A stretch of DNA of 33,712 nt from Candidatus Saccharibacteria bacterium UBA5145 (GTDB taxonomy: Bacteria > Patescibacteriota > Saccharimonadia > Saccharimonadales > UBA4665), in contig DHXX01000010.1 of NCBI GenBank assembly GCA_002413865.1, positions 69,323 to 103,034 of the forward strand, read 5' to 3'. Below the pieces are notes generated by a model. The model had not been told where the DNA came from and searched no databases. It saw only the letters and a program-made list of their open reading frames with translations. The translations under genes and the position numbers were made by a program. This document shows positions 22,066 to 30,923 of the stretch, piece by piece; the first letter of the stretch is position 1, and each line of letters starts with the position of its first letter.

Positions 22066-23085
22066 ATGGAAAATCTAAATAACGAACCGCCGGGAAATGA
22101 CCCTACCGGGCTGGACACCACTCAAACGGATATCGAAGCCCCGGCCGGACAAAGTGTGCCGGTAAGTGAACGACCGCCCTCCGGCTACGAAGCGTTATCT
22201 TTAGATGACAAACTACTGCTACTTCGGGCACCGAGCCAAGCCGAGCGGCTGCTAGCTACTCCCGACACCACACTGCTGCCGCGCCATCGAGTCGCCAGCG
22301 CCTACATCCAGGTCGCCCTCGAGAAAGGTGAGGTCAGCGAACGGGACGTCCTCGATTATCTGCACAGCCGCCACATTGGAACGGCGGTCGCCCGCACGGC
22401 AATTAATTTTTATTTTGGCAGCCACGAGCACCACGCCAAAGAAGCCACGCTCAACGCCAAACAAATCGTAGTTCCACCGCCGACGCCAAAACGACGGCGA
22501 CCCAAAAAAATCGAACAATCTTCTAGCCCAGTGCCGTCCAGTCCCTTCGAACAAGCCAATCGACCCGCCAAGCCAACACCGCCACCCGAACCCCCACGGT
22601 TTGCGAGGAAAGATTTGACAGCGGCCACGGCACCACCCGAAATATTATTGTACTTACACCGCAAGCTTGTAACGGAGCTAGGGCCCGCGACCCTCGCCGC
22701 CGCCATCGCTCGCATCGAAGACACGCCATACGGCGACGACATTTACGCCCGCAAAATGGAACTACCGGGCCATCATCGACACTCCATAAACGTGTTGTCC
22801 GACGATACTCTCAAAGTATGCGATCAACCGGATATTACGCTAGGCGAAGACGAGCGCCTGATATTCAATATCCTGTTAATGTTTGGCCGCTTTGGTGTCG
22901 TTCGCCAAGCGCTCGATGCCACTGGCATTAAGGCGCCCAACAAGGTTCTGAAAGGCCTTCGCCACAGAGTTAACACACACTCTGCCGGCATCATCAACGT
23001 CCAGCGAGTTTCCGGCGCTCGCACTGACGTCCTCCAGCACAACCCGCGCGCCATCAGGTTCCTTGACACCCGCCATCAAGAATAG
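22066..23085 (+). CDS. Winged-helix-like protein, copy A of tandem pair
   Basis: 339 residues. N-terminal acidic/Pro-rich 1-45; a helical HTH-like block VASAYIQVALEKGEVSERDV (about 75-110); a basic Pro-rich linker with PKRRRPKK; and a C-terminal block SINVLSDDTLKVCDQ, GEDERLIFNILLMFGRFGVV and INVQRV, which reads like a winged-helix DNA-binding domain of the OmpR type. 40-50% similar by eye to the gene at 23207 over its whole length. Start: GATACT ends 6 bases before the ATG, and no ribosome binding site. Probably a DNA-binding regulator; not assigned to a family. Confidence 0.65.
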   Translation: MENLNNEPPGNDPTGLDTTQTDIEAPAGQSVPVSERPPSGYEALSLDDKLLLLRAPSQAERLLATPDTTLLPRHRVASAYIQVALEKGEVSERDVLDYLHSRHIGTAVARTAINFYFGSHEHHAKEATLNAKQIVVPPPTPKRRRPKKIEQSSSPVPSSPFEQANRPAKPTPPPEPPRFARKDLTAATAPPEILLYLHRKLVTELGPATLAAAIARIEDTPYGDDIYARKMELPGHHRHSINVLSDDTLKVCDQPDITLGEDERLIFNILLMFGRFGVVRQALDATGIKAPNKVLKGLRHRVNTHSAGIINVQRVSGARTDVLQHNPRAIRFLDTRHQE

Positions 23086-23181
23086 ATCTTGAGCGATCTA
23101 ACCGAATACTGCGGCCTCGACACCCTAGCGATGGTCGAGATATACAGAGTGCTCGGGCGACTTTCTGGATCTTGCAACTAA
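23086..23181 (+). pseudogene. Second DUF2779 C-terminal fragment
   Basis: Directly after the TAG of copy A, 31 codons plus TAA reproduce the end of the DUF2779 remnant: ILSDLTEYCGLDTLAMVEIY...GSCN. The DNA is highly similar to 21945-22040. It marks the left border of a tandem duplication of [DUF2779 end + winged-helix gene]. Confidence 0.8.
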
Positions 23182-23206
23182 ACCGACGATACCATAAACT
23201 ATTAGC

Positions 23207-24232
23207 ATGGAAAAACCAAATAACGACCCTCAAGCTCTTATTCCTGTTGAACCTGCTGCCGCCCAGCTAGCGGGTGAATTTCACTATTTTAATCCTAAGC
23301 TGTTCGTAGACACACCAGCTGACCGTGATCGTGATGAACCGTTAGCCCAAGAAGCCAAACTGCTATTTGATAAGGCTTTTGAAGGGCTGGTCGTCCCGTC
23401 AGCTCCGCCGGCTCCACGACATAAAGTGATCAGCGCCTACATTCAAGTTGCCCTTGAAAAAGGGTACGTTACCGAAAACGATGTAATCATCTATTTAAGC
23501 GAGCATCGAGTCGGAAAAGCGAACGCCCGACGATCAATTAAACTCCATCTTGGTAGTCACGCCTTATTTGCAGGCAAGGCGGCTGCTAGAGCCAGGGAAA
23601 TAGTGCCTCCGCTGCCTACGCCGGAACGATCAAAACCGAAAAAAAATGTAGTGACGGTTGGACCGCCACCAGGGCATAGCCGGGCAGAAGTAGCTAGGGT
23701 CTCCGGGCCAAGCCAGTTCGACGAATCAACAAAATTCGCCGGTGGCGTGGTGATGGCTACCTTAGTAACGCCCGAATTGCTGATTAGCCTGAACCGGCAA
23801 TGCGTGAAGATGTTGGACCCCGAGGCGCTGTCTGCCGCAATTGTCCCGCTCGAAGACACACCTTACGGCGACGACCTTTTTATCCGACCCATGAAAATAC
23901 CCCATATTCACCGGCATAGCCTGTCAGTGCTGTCCGACGATACCCTTACGATATGCGGAGGGAAAGAGACTGTCTTGAATGAAGAAGAGCGTCTGCTGTT
24001 TAATATTCTCCTCACATTTGGTAAATTTGGGGTTATGCCGCTGGCACTTAACGAAACTGGTATTTCAGCACCTTACAGTGCAATGGGAAAACTACGCACC
24101 AAAATAAATACCCATGGCTTCGGCATTATTAGAAAACAAGGCACCGGCGAACTTCGTACCGATACATTGCTGCCAAACCCCGCTCTAATAAGATTCCACG
24201 ATAAACGAACTAGCGAAACCTCAACGCCGTAA
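23207..24232 (+). CDS. Winged-helix-like protein, copy B of tandem pair
   Basis: 341 residues, paralogue of 22066-23085. Shared blocks: ISAYIQVALEKGYVTENDV, LHLGSHALFAGKA, PTPERSKPKK (basic linker), LEDTPYGDD, HRHSLSVLSDDTL, EERLLFNILLTFGKFGV, and KINTHGFGIIR. The C-terminus is again winged-helix-like. It differs most in the N-terminal 60 residues. TAAACT ends 6 bases before the ATG (23195-23200). Ends before the hairpin at 24273. Likely regulator; target unknown. Confidence 0.65.
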   Translation: MEKPNNDPQALIPVEPAAAQLAGEFHYFNPKLFVDTPADRDRDEPLAQEAKLLFDKAFEGLVVPSAPPAPRHKVISAYIQVALEKGYVTENDVIIYLSEHRVGKANARRSIKLHLGSHALFAGKAAARAREIVPPLPTPERSKPKKNVVTVGPPPGHSRAEVARVSGPSQFDESTKFAGGVVMATLVTPELLISLNRQCVKMLDPEALSAAIVPLEDTPYGDDLFIRPMKIPHIHRHSLSVLSDDTLTICGGKETVLNEEERLLFNILLTFGKFGVMPLALNETGISAPYSAMGKLRTKINTHGFGIIRKQGTGELRTDTLLPNPALIRFHDKRTSETSTP

Positions 24233-24272
24233 AACGTATTATTGAACTCAGCAAAATAATAACCTGAATCAA

Positions 24273-24304
24273 CCGTTCGGTCTAAGCTTCGTTAGACCGA
24301 ACGG
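24273..24304. terminator. Hairpin between convergent genes
   Basis: Perfect 13-bp inverted repeat CCGTTCGGTCTAA (24273-24285) and TTAGACCGAACGG (24292-24304), 6-base loop. It lies between convergent stops at 24232 and 24329, so it is probably a two-way terminator, though neither side has a long T run. Confidence 0.7.
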
Positions 24305-24328
24305 TGGGCAAATTTAACTATGGGCTGG

Positions 24329-25117
24329 TTACTGGATAGAACTGGCGGCAGTGCCGAAGGCCAGTTTGAGGCTTTGGCGGGCGGTCGACAGGCTGGCTTG
24401 GAAGGTGGTTTGGGCGGCAGTGAAGGCGGCGTTGCGCACGCCGGCCAACTTTTTGACTTGGCTGCCAACCGTGGTGTCGGCTTGGCGACCGGCTTGGAAG
24501 GTTTGGCGGGCGGTCTTTAGACTAGCTTGGAGGGCTAGGCGGACGGCCGGGCCGTTGGCAGGGTCGCTAGCACAGCTGGCTTGGGCGGTGCTAATGGCGG
24601 TGCTAACCGAAGTCTGAAAGGTGCTGAGTTGGGTCGTGACGGTCGAACGGCGGGCGCTAATGGCGGCCTGGACGCCGCTACGGAAAGTTTGGCGGGCAGT
24701 GTCGGCGGCGGCCCGACGGGTTGTGACGGCGTTGTGGACGGCTAATTCGTAGGCCGTCACGGCCTGCTTCTGGGCAGCCGTCGTGGCTTTGGCTTCGAGC
24801 TTGGTAAAGTCGTTAATCCGAGCGGTATCGGCCGTTGACCGAGCGGCGCTGACTTTTTGGTCAACCTGCTGCCAGTCGACGGTCTGTTTTTGATCTTGGC
24901 TCGTCTGGGCCTGGGTGACTTTGGCCTGGAGCGTATCCAAGTTGGTGGTAATCTTAGCGGTGCTGGTGGTCAAGTTGGTACAGACCGGACTGGTTTTGGG
25001 CGTCGTGGTAGCGCGGTCGAGCGCCAGGCTGCTGACCGGCGCGAGGAGCAAGCCAGCGACGCTCATCAGCGAGACCAAGGCGACGGCCTTAGACGGGTGA
25101 TTAGAGATTCGTTTCAT
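24329..25117 (-). CDS. Secreted alanine/threonine-rich coiled-coil protein
   Basis: 262 residues. Signal peptide: KRISNHPSKAVALVSLMSVAG... with cleavage plausible after LALDRA-type sequence near residue 33. The rest is almost entirely Ala/Thr/Gln helices, with repeated TARQTFxxG and TAQTTFQ-like units, i.e. a long helical rod. Two cysteines (PVCTNL near 46 and ASCAS near 185) may bridge. Function unknown; surface or extracellular. GGAGGAG lies before the ATG, which overlaps the end of the prepilin-like gene by 17 bases, so the two are one operon. Confidence 0.7.
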   Translation of the reverse strand: MKRISNHPSKAVALVSLMSVAGLLLAPVSSLALDRATTTPKTSPVCTNLTTSTAKITTNLDTLQAKVTQAQTSQDQKQTVDWQQVDQKVSAARSTADTARINDFTKLEAKATTAAQKQAVTAYELAVHNAVTTRRAAADTARQTFRSGVQAAISARRSTVTTQLSTFQTSVSTAISTAQASCASDPANGPAVRLALQASLKTARQTFQAGRQADTTVGSQVKKLAGVRNAAFTAAQTTFQASLSTARQSLKLAFGTAASSIQ

Positions 25118-25448
25118 TGTAGGCTCCTCCGACGTTAGTGACGGCGCTATTGCTGCTGGTGGCGTTTTGTTGTGTTTGACTATCGGCCGACTTATCGATG
25201 TTGGCTTCGGTCTGGGCGTCTTGCTGCGTCAGTTGGTTGATACTAGCCGTCGTTCCGGCCGTGACGGGCGTTTTGACCTGGGCAGCCTTGGCGCTAGCGC
25301 TGGTACTGGTCAGCGTTGCGTCGGCCGCGTGCTTTTGTTGGGCGACGTAAGCGCCGACCCCACCGATGATCGCCAAGATGACGACAAGCAGCACGGCTTC
25401 GACGGCGGCAAAACCGGCATTATTGTCTGTTTGTAAAGGTATTCTCAT
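25101..25448 (-). CDS. Prepilin-like protein
   Basis: 115 residues. NAGFAAVEAVLLVVILAIIG is close to a type IV prepilin N-terminus (Gly-Phe then Glu at +5 and a hydrophobic helix). The rest is a short Ala/Thr/Gln/Ser-rich, low-complexity region with no globular domain, far shorter than a pilin head. AAGGGG about 10 bases upstream of the ATG. It comes first in the operon with the secreted coiled-coil protein and may anchor or assemble with it. No pilus machinery is in the window. Confidence 0.65.
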   Translation of the reverse strand: MRIPLQTDNNAGFAAVEAVLLVVILAIIGGVGAYVAQQKHAADATLTSTSASAKAAQVKTPVTAGTTASINQLTQQDAQTEANIDKSADSQTQQNATSSNSAVTNVGGAYNETNL

Positions 25449-25524
25449 AAGCGCTGACCCCTTGTTTAAACATTAATTTATAGTCCTAATTTAGCTACTA
25501 ATATTCATAACTGTAACTATTATC

Positions 25525-25749
25525 TCACAACCCAAGTTGGGCGGCTAGAGCCGCTTTATGACTAGGAAAATCACCATCAATTCGACCCCGACCGATAAAT
25601 ACGACAATCGTCGAATTTATTGGCACGTTGTCCAAGGATTTGGGCCGGACGGACGGAGACTTATTATATAATTTGTCGCTTAAGACCAAAGACTCGATCG
25701 ATGGCAGCGTTTGGCTAAGGCTTTGGTAGTATATAGAGTAATGAATCAT
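25525..25749 (-). CDS. Possible small protein
   Basis: 74 residues from ATG at 25749. The C-terminal half (VPINSTIVVFIGRGRIDGD, then SHKAALAAQLGL) looks protein-like. Against it: it overlaps the start of the transporter gene by 9 bases and has only GAAGG very near the ATG. A shorter start such as GTG at about 25626 is possible. Family not recognised. Confidence 0.35.
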   Translation of the reverse strand: MIHYSIYYQSLSQTLPSIESLVLSDKLYNKSPSVRPKSLDNVPINSTIVVFIGRGRIDGDFPSHKAALAAQLGL

Positions 25750-26592
25750 TACCTTCTTCCGATTTTGGCGGCTTTTGGTTGCGCCATCGGCAACGGCAGC
25801 GCCGCCATTTTGCAAAAAATGAGCGCCGACAAAGAAAAGATCGTCGGCTCGATGGACGCCCGGCTGTTGTGGCGGTTGTTTCAAGATAAGCCTTATATCG
25901 GCGGTGTTGCCCTCGATCTGTTGGGCTGGGGCTTGACCATCTACGCCGTCCAGTATTTGCCGCTCTTTTTGGTCGAAGCCATCATCGCCACCAGCATCGT
26001 CATTACCGCCCTGATCGAACGCTTCGTTTGGCGGCGCGTGCTGCGGCCAAGAGTCTACTTGGCCATCGGCCTGATCATCACCGGGCTGATCCCCCTGATG
26101 CTGGCGGCCTCGCCCGAAAAGGCGGCACCGATCAGCAATCTGCTGCGCGGGCTGATTGTCTTGTCGCCGCTGCTGATCGGCCTAACCGGCTACTTTTTGG
26201 CCCGCCGTTCAAGTTACGCGGCGTCGATCAGCCTGGCCGCCCTGGGCGGTTTGGCTTTCGGCGGCACCTCCGTTATCGGCCGAATTTTCAACTTTTCGCA
26301 GCCGCTCTGGCACACCGTCTACAGCCCGCTCCTGTTTGGCCTGATCGCCAGTGGCACTTTCGGTATCCTGCTGTTTTCGATGGCTCTGCAGCGGGCCCAG
26401 GCGACGGTCGTCAACGCCACGATGACTTCCAGCCAGACGCTGATCCCGACAGTCGTCGGCATCGTCTTCCTCGGTGACAGCGCCCGTCACGGCCTGTGGT
26501 CCCTAGTGGCCGTCGGTATCGTGCTGTCGGTCGGCGGGGTTGTCTTGCTGGCCCTCAGCCACGAAGTCGCGCCCCAGCCGTCCAGCGTCTGA
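25741..26592 (+). CDS. EamA/DMT-superfamily membrane transporter
   Basis: 283 residues with about ten hydrophobic helices in two similar halves: residues 1-125 with AAFGCAIGNGSAAILQK, and 130-275 with LFGLIASGTFGILLFSMAL and TLIPTVVGIVFLGD, the second-half hallmark of EamA proteins. Likely exporter of a small metabolite; substrate not deducible. ATG at 25741 preferred to 25711 because TGGTAGTAT ends 8 bases upstream, and the extra residues are not protein-like. Confidence 0.8.
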   Translation: MNHYLLPILAAFGCAIGNGSAAILQKMSADKEKIVGSMDARLLWRLFQDKPYIGGVALDLLGWGLTIYAVQYLPLFLVEAIIATSIVITALIERFVWRRVLRPRVYLAIGLIITGLIPLMLAASPEKAAPISNLLRGLIVLSPLLIGLTGYFLARRSSYAASISLAALGGLAFGGTSVIGRIFNFSQPLWHTVYSPLLFGLIASGTFGILLFSMALQRAQATVVNATMTSSQTLIPTVVGIVFLGDSARHGLWSLVAVGIVLSVGGVVLLALSHEVAPQPSSV

Positions 26593-26656
26593 ACCTCGGC
26601 GGACCGGGCCAACCTCGCTGGCCTTTGGCTCGGCAGGCGTGCTTAGCTTAAGCAGT

Positions 26657-26703
26657 TTGACATTAAACCTAGTACGATTTAACGTATAAGTATGATTAGT
26701 ACA
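26657..26703 (+). promoter_or_regulatory. Promoter/operator region of the abrB-ABC operon
   Basis: TTGACA at 26657-26662 with AT-rich candidates for a -10 (taacgt at 17 bases, or TATAAG at 22). The words ctagtac and agtacaactag form an imperfect inverted pair around it and could be an operator for the AbrB-like protein. Confidence 0.4.
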
Positions 26704-26723
26704 ACTAGTGGGGGATAAGCGGT

Positions 26724-26968
26724 ATGTTTCCAAAGATGAAATTATGGGGCACGGCCACGGTCGGGGCTAAAGGGCAGGTCGTGATACCGGCCGAGGCCCG
26801 CGCCGAGCTAAACATCAAAGAAGGCGATAAGCTGATCGTCATGGGGAGAATGCCCAAGGGTGGCCTGATGTTCATCAAGGCCGAGGCGGTCGAAACAATG
26901 ATGCAGCACGTCCAGGACGACTTGGCCGAAATCCGCAAATCAACCCAAACCGAAACCGAACCAACCGC

Positions 26969-26972
<4 letters not shown>
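26724..26972 (+). CDS. AbrB/MazE-type transcriptional regulator
   Basis: 82 residues. The swapped-hairpin SpoVT-AbrB domain is residues 7-45: GTATVGAKGQVVIPAEARAE followed by LNIKEGDKLIVMG. A helical C-terminal tail (AVETMMQHVQDDLAEIRKST) may dimerise. DNA binding as a dimer is known for the fold. It is the first gene of the operon with the ABC transporter (its TGA overlaps the GTG of the ATPase), so it probably controls this operon. GGGGG lies 10 bases upstream of the ATG. Confidence 0.85.
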
Positions 26973-27651
<679 letters not shown>

Positions 27652-27655
<4 letters not shown>

Positions 27656-28965
27656 AATTTTTTGACCTCCTTTTGACAGCCAACCAAAGCCTGCTCCGCA
27701 ACAAAGCCCGCACCACCCTGACGATAATCGCCATTTTCATCGGCGCCACGACGCTGTCGCTAACCAACGGCATCGGCGCCGGTATCAAGACTTACCTGAG
27801 TAAACAGGTTGGTAATTTGGGCAACAGCAGCAGCCTGACAATTACCGCCAAAACCGCCTCGCGCGGGCCGGGCGCCAGCGACAACGGCTTGACTAAATAC
27901 GTCGCTGGCCAGAAAAAGATCGGTGGCGACGGCCGCGGCCCAGGCGGCTTATCCCAGGTCGCCTTAACCCAAGCCGACATCGCTAAAATTAAAGCTGTCC
28001 CCAATATCGTCAGCGTTCAAGCCGGACTAATCGCGACGCCCGACTATATTGCCAATGCCAGCCAGCCGGACGCCAAATACCAGTTTCAGCTTGGCCAAAC
28101 CGTCGGCCGGACCAACCTCGACATGAGCGAGGGGCAGCCAGTCAGTAACAGTCACGGGGCAGCCGAAATTACGATTCCGACTTCCTATGTCAAGTCGCTC
28201 GGTTTTGCCTCGAACGCCGCCGCCGTGGGCAAAACCGTTATCGTCGGTATATCCGATGCCACGGGCGCGCAGAGTACGTTTCGGGCGACCGTGACCGGCG
28301 TCCAGCAAAAAACCCTGATCGGGTCGACCGCCGCCTTCGCCAATGAAAGCCTCTACACCAATCTGTACGACTACCAAACCACCGGACTACCGACTAACGC
28401 CAAGGACTCCTACGCCACCGTCTCGGCCGTCTACAAAGACGATTTGACGGACCAGCAAGTCGCCAGCCTCAAAAGCACCCTCAGCGCCGAGGGCTACACC
28501 GCCCAAACCATCAAAGACACCGTCGGCACCGTCTTTACGGTCATCTCGGCCGTTACCTACGTGCTCGACGGCTTTGCCGCTATTACTTTGCTGGCGGCGA
28601 CCTTCGGCATCGTCAACACCCTCTACATGTCCGTCTCCGAGCGGACCAAAGAAATCGGCTTGATGAAGGCCCTCGGCATGGGGAAGGGCAAGATCTTCCT
28701 GCTCTTTAGCATCGAAGCCGTCTTAATCGGTTTCTGGGGCAGCCTGCTGGGGGTTGGTTTCGCGAACATCATCGGCCACATCGTCAACAGCGTCGGGTCG
28801 AAAGGCTTCCTCAAGGACTTCACCGGTCTGCAATTGCTGTCGTTCCCGGCTAAACCAAGCGCGCTCATCATTTTGGGCATCATGCTGATCGCTTTTCTGG
28901 CCGGCACGCTACCGGCTCGCCGGGCCAGCCAAAAAGACCCGATCGACGCCCTGCGCTACGAGTAG
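27652..28965 (+). CDS. MacB/FtsX-type ABC permease
   Basis: 437 residues. TM1 near 20-40 (TLTIIAIFIGATTLSLTNGI), a ~240-residue extracytoplasmic MacB periplasmic-core-like domain rich in Gly/Ser/Thr, then three C-terminal helices: AITLLAATFGIVNTLYMSVS, FSIEAVLIGFWGSLLGVGFA and IILGIMLIAFLAGTLPARRA, with ERTKEIGLMKALGM between. This four-helix mechanotransmission type does not make an ordinary channel; it may export a lipid, peptide or antibiotic, or act on cell-wall enzymes. Forms the transporter with the preceding ATPase. Confidence 0.85.
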
Positions 28966-28991
28966 GCGTTAAAACCGGGCGGGGGTTAAAT

Positions 28992-29037
28992 AGGAATTAG
29001 GGAATAGCCACTATTGCCCAACACTAATTCCTAATTC
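28992..29037. repeat. Inverted repeat after the ABC operon
   Basis: AGGAATTAG and CTAATTCCT pair over 9 bp; within the loop AATAG / CTATT pair. Possibly a weak terminator of the operon ending at 28965. Confidence 0.4.
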
Positions 29038-29053
29038 CCACTTGCTAATCGCC

Positions 29054-29130
29054 GCAAGCGACTATCTTACAGACAAACACCGCTTATGGTGGAAGAATGG
29101 TGTTAACAAGGTGCAAACAACGCACCTTGT
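29054..29130 (+). ncRNA. Conserved structured leader, unit 1
   Basis: gcaagcgacta then cttacagacaaa and gcttatgg, then hairpin ACAAGGTGC (29106-29114) / GCACCTTGT (29122-29130), loop aaacaac, followed by GTATTTAAT, a G-run and the ATG at 29154. The same layout recurs exactly 366 bases later with compensating base changes in the stem, indicating selection for an RNA (or DNA) fold. Ligand or protein partner unknown. Confidence 0.6.
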
Positions 29131-29153
29131 ATTTAATCAGGGGGGTCTAGCGT

Positions 29154-29384
29154 ATGCGCAAAGAACAATTACCACAGCTTCACCAAGGTGAAACAGTCCA
29201 TTATGCAGGGGAACGCCCGCGTAATTACCGGCGAACCGCTCGGCCTGAACTGCTGCCGGCGTTCACGCCGTTCACCCGCCAAGATGCGGCCCGCTTATCC
29301 GCTGCCCTGGCTTTACCCAGTAAAGTTAGTGTTACTCTGCCCAGCCAGATACCTGAACTCGGCCCAGATAACTACATAAATTAG
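29154..29384 (+). CDS. Small protein, duplicated pair, basic copy
   Basis: 76 residues. Shares with the next gene EQLPQLHQGE... AGE and a C-terminal DAARLSAALALPSKVSV pattern. Between these it has the basic stretch RPRNYRRTARPE. No membrane segment or signal peptide. A G-rich ribosome binding site (GGGGGG) is 8-10 bases upstream of the ATG. Not recognised; the conserved AARLSAxLALPS core suggests a small helical domain followed by a strand. Confidence 0.6.
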   Translation: MRKEQLPQLHQGETVHYAGERPRNYRRTARPELLPAFTPFTRQDAARLSAALALPSKVSVTLPSQIPELGPDNYIN

Positions 29385-29419
29385 CGCCTTAGTACGAGAA
29401 CTGCGCCATCATAAACACG

Positions 29420-29496
29420 GCAAGCGACTAGCTTACAGACAAAACACTGCTTATGGCGTGACAATGAACTCACAAGGCACCTACAACGTGCCTTGT
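29420..29496 (+). ncRNA. Conserved structured leader, unit 2
   Basis: Matching copy of 29054-29130 at a distance of 366 bases. Stem ACAAGGCAC (29472-29480) / GTGCCTTGT (29488-29496), loop ctacaac. Two base pairs differ from unit 1 and both are still paired (T-A to C-G, G-C to A-T). Confidence 0.6.
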
Positions 29497-29519
29497 ATTT
29501 AATTAAAGGGGGTATAAAT

Positions 29520-29783
29520 ATGGCCGAAGAACAATTACCACTGGATAAAGATCAATTACCGCCATTACATGACGGTGAAGAACCATTTTTTGCCGGGGAG
29601 CATGATCCGGATAAGTATGGGTTCGATTACGACAAAGACGTTAGTCCTGACGCCAAAGATCTGCCCTCATTCCAACTATTTAGTCCCGAAGAGGCAGCCC
29701 GCTTATCCGCTAAGCTGGCGCTACCAAGTGCGGTTACTATTGACCTCCCCGAGAACGATCCTGAACGGCCGGAGACGGACTGA
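29520..29783 (+). CDS. Small protein, duplicated pair, acidic copy
   Basis: 87 residues, start at the ATG after AAAGGGGG with a 7-base gap (the track start at TTG 29493 is inside the hairpin). Shares DQLPPLHDGE...AGE and EEAARLSAKLALPSAVTIDL with the first copy, but the middle and ends are acidic (HDPDKYGFDYDKDVSPDAKD, PENDPERPETD). So the pair has opposite charge: this copy acidic, the other basic. Function unknown. Confidence 0.6.
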   Translation: MAEEQLPLDKDQLPPLHDGEEPFFAGEHDPDKYGFDYDKDVSPDAKDLPSFQLFSPEEAARLSAKLALPSAVTIDLPENDPERPETD

Positions 29784-30015
29784 GCAATCGAGCGATCTAA
29801 AGGCACCCTTGCCGACTATGACTTACTAATTATTACAGTGACTTAAACTTCTGCTTGTGGCCTACGTTGTGATTGGCCGGGCAGCTACGCGGCGGGCTGG
29901 CCTTTAGTGTTCTTAGCATTCCAAAAACCACATTGCCCGCCCCATATACTATATATTGCTAGCAGTCGGGACAAGACGGCTCCCCTCGTCTTTGACGTCT
30001 TGCGTTGATAAAAAT

Positions 30016-30049
30016 AAACCCCCGCACGCCGGACAGGCTGCGGGGGTTT
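30016..30049 (-). terminator. Intrinsic terminator
   Basis: Perfect 11-bp stem AAACCCCCGCA (30016-30026) and TGCGGGGGTTT (30039-30049), 12-base loop; on the minus strand it is followed by TATTTTTATC, so it ends the Rpf-like gene's transcript. May also stop plus-strand transcripts. Confidence 0.85.
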
Positions 30050-30071
30050 TGCCAAGTATTGGTCGTGAGAC

Positions 30072-30104
30072 TCCTAGTTCCTAGTTCCTAGTTCCTAGTT
30101 CCTA
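30072..30104. repeat. Heptamer tandem repeat
   Basis: TCCTAGT repeated 4.7 times head to tail (30072-30104), 7 bases 3' of the minus-strand stop at 30112. A microsatellite-like tract, likely variable in number. Confidence 0.8.
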
Positions 30105-30111
30105 CTAATGT

Positions 30112-30798
30112 CTAGCTGATACCGAGTTTGGCGGTACAAGCGGGCCAAGCGCCCCAGCCCTGACGGGCTTGCAGGATTTGGCCACGGGCAATTTGCTCGT
30201 CGCGGCTAGCCTCATTCGGGTAGCCGGTGCCGCCGGCAGCTTGCCAGCTCGACAGGGTAAACTGCAGACCACCATAAAAACCGTTGCCGGTGTTGATCGA
30301 CCAGTTACCACCGGCTTCACAAGCGGCCAGGCGATCCCAGACGCTACCATCGGCCGTCACGGCGGCCGCCGTCCGCACTACGCGGGGAGCAGCGGCCTGG
30401 GTCGATTCAGCCGTGGTCGGAGTGGCCATCTGTTGGTTGGTCGGAACTTCGCGCGGCGCCAACGTTTCGGTGGCGGTCGGCACTTTGAGTTCTTCGTTGG
30501 GGAAGATCAAATCGGGGTTGGCGATATTGGGATTGGCATAAAACATGCGTAGGGAAGTGGTGTTGTTGGTCTCGGCCACTTTCGTCAGATAATCACCGGG
30601 CTGGACGGTAACAGTCTGCTCCTTAACGGCGGCTGGTGCCGGCGTGGGCTGGACGGTCGAGGCGGGTTTGACGCTCAACTGAGTCGAGTTCTTAGCGGTA
30701 CTTGATAAAGCGAACGTGCTGTTCGCGATGGCGGGGCTACCGGTTGCCATGATTGGCACGATAAATAAAGCCGCTGCCGAAGTTGCGAATAAACGCAT
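30112..30798 (-). CDS. Secreted LysM and transglycosylase-like (Rpf-type) protein
   Basis: 228 residues. Signal peptide 1-25 (cleavage near SPAIANS), Thr/Pro/Ala linker, LysM domain about 61-107 (VTVQPGDYLTKVAETN, MFYANPNIANPDLIFPNEELKVP), second Thr/Ala linker, then a transglycosylase-like domain 150-228: WDRLAACEAGGNWSINTGN with catalytic Glu161, GFYGGLQFTLSSW, and a Cys160-Cys221 pair as in resuscitation-promoting factors. Peptidoglycan binding and cleavage outside the cell, on the cell's own wall or a host's. AAGGAGGG 9 bases before the ATG; promoter about 125 bases upstream, terminator downstream. Confidence 0.9.
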   Translation of the reverse strand: MRLFATSAAALFIVPIMATGSPAIANSTFALSSTAKNSTQLSVKPASTVQPTPAPAAVKEQTVTVQPGDYLTKVAETNNTTSLRMFYANPNIANPDLIFPNEELKVPTATETLAPREVPTNQQMATPTTAESTQAAAPRVVRTAAAVTADGSVWDRLAACEAGGNWSINTGNGFYGGLQFTLSSWQAAGGTGYPNEASRDEQIARGQILQARQGWGAWPACTAKLGIS

Positions 30799-30923
30799 AG
30801 ATAAATACCCTCCTTGCGTACCCCGTAAGTGTTATCCGTTTAAAATATTATTGAAAAATCAGATGAATAACAGAGGTAGCATGTTGTGTTTTCCTGCTGT
30901 CATAAAAAAAACACACAATTTCT

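Larger units (their letters stand above)
29784..30111. other. 328-bp intergenic region
   Basis: Between the acidic small gene and the convergent Rpf-like gene. It contains the terminator at 30016-30049 and a heptamer repeat at 30072-30104; otherwise no gene seen. Confidence 0.7.

Noticed and set aside
24320..25138. Plus-strand Gly/Ala-rich frames opposite the secreted coiled-coil gene
   Set aside because: Mirror image of Ala/Thr/Gln codons; no start signals.
30072..30104. CRISPR array
   Set aside because: A 7-base tandem repeat without spacers.
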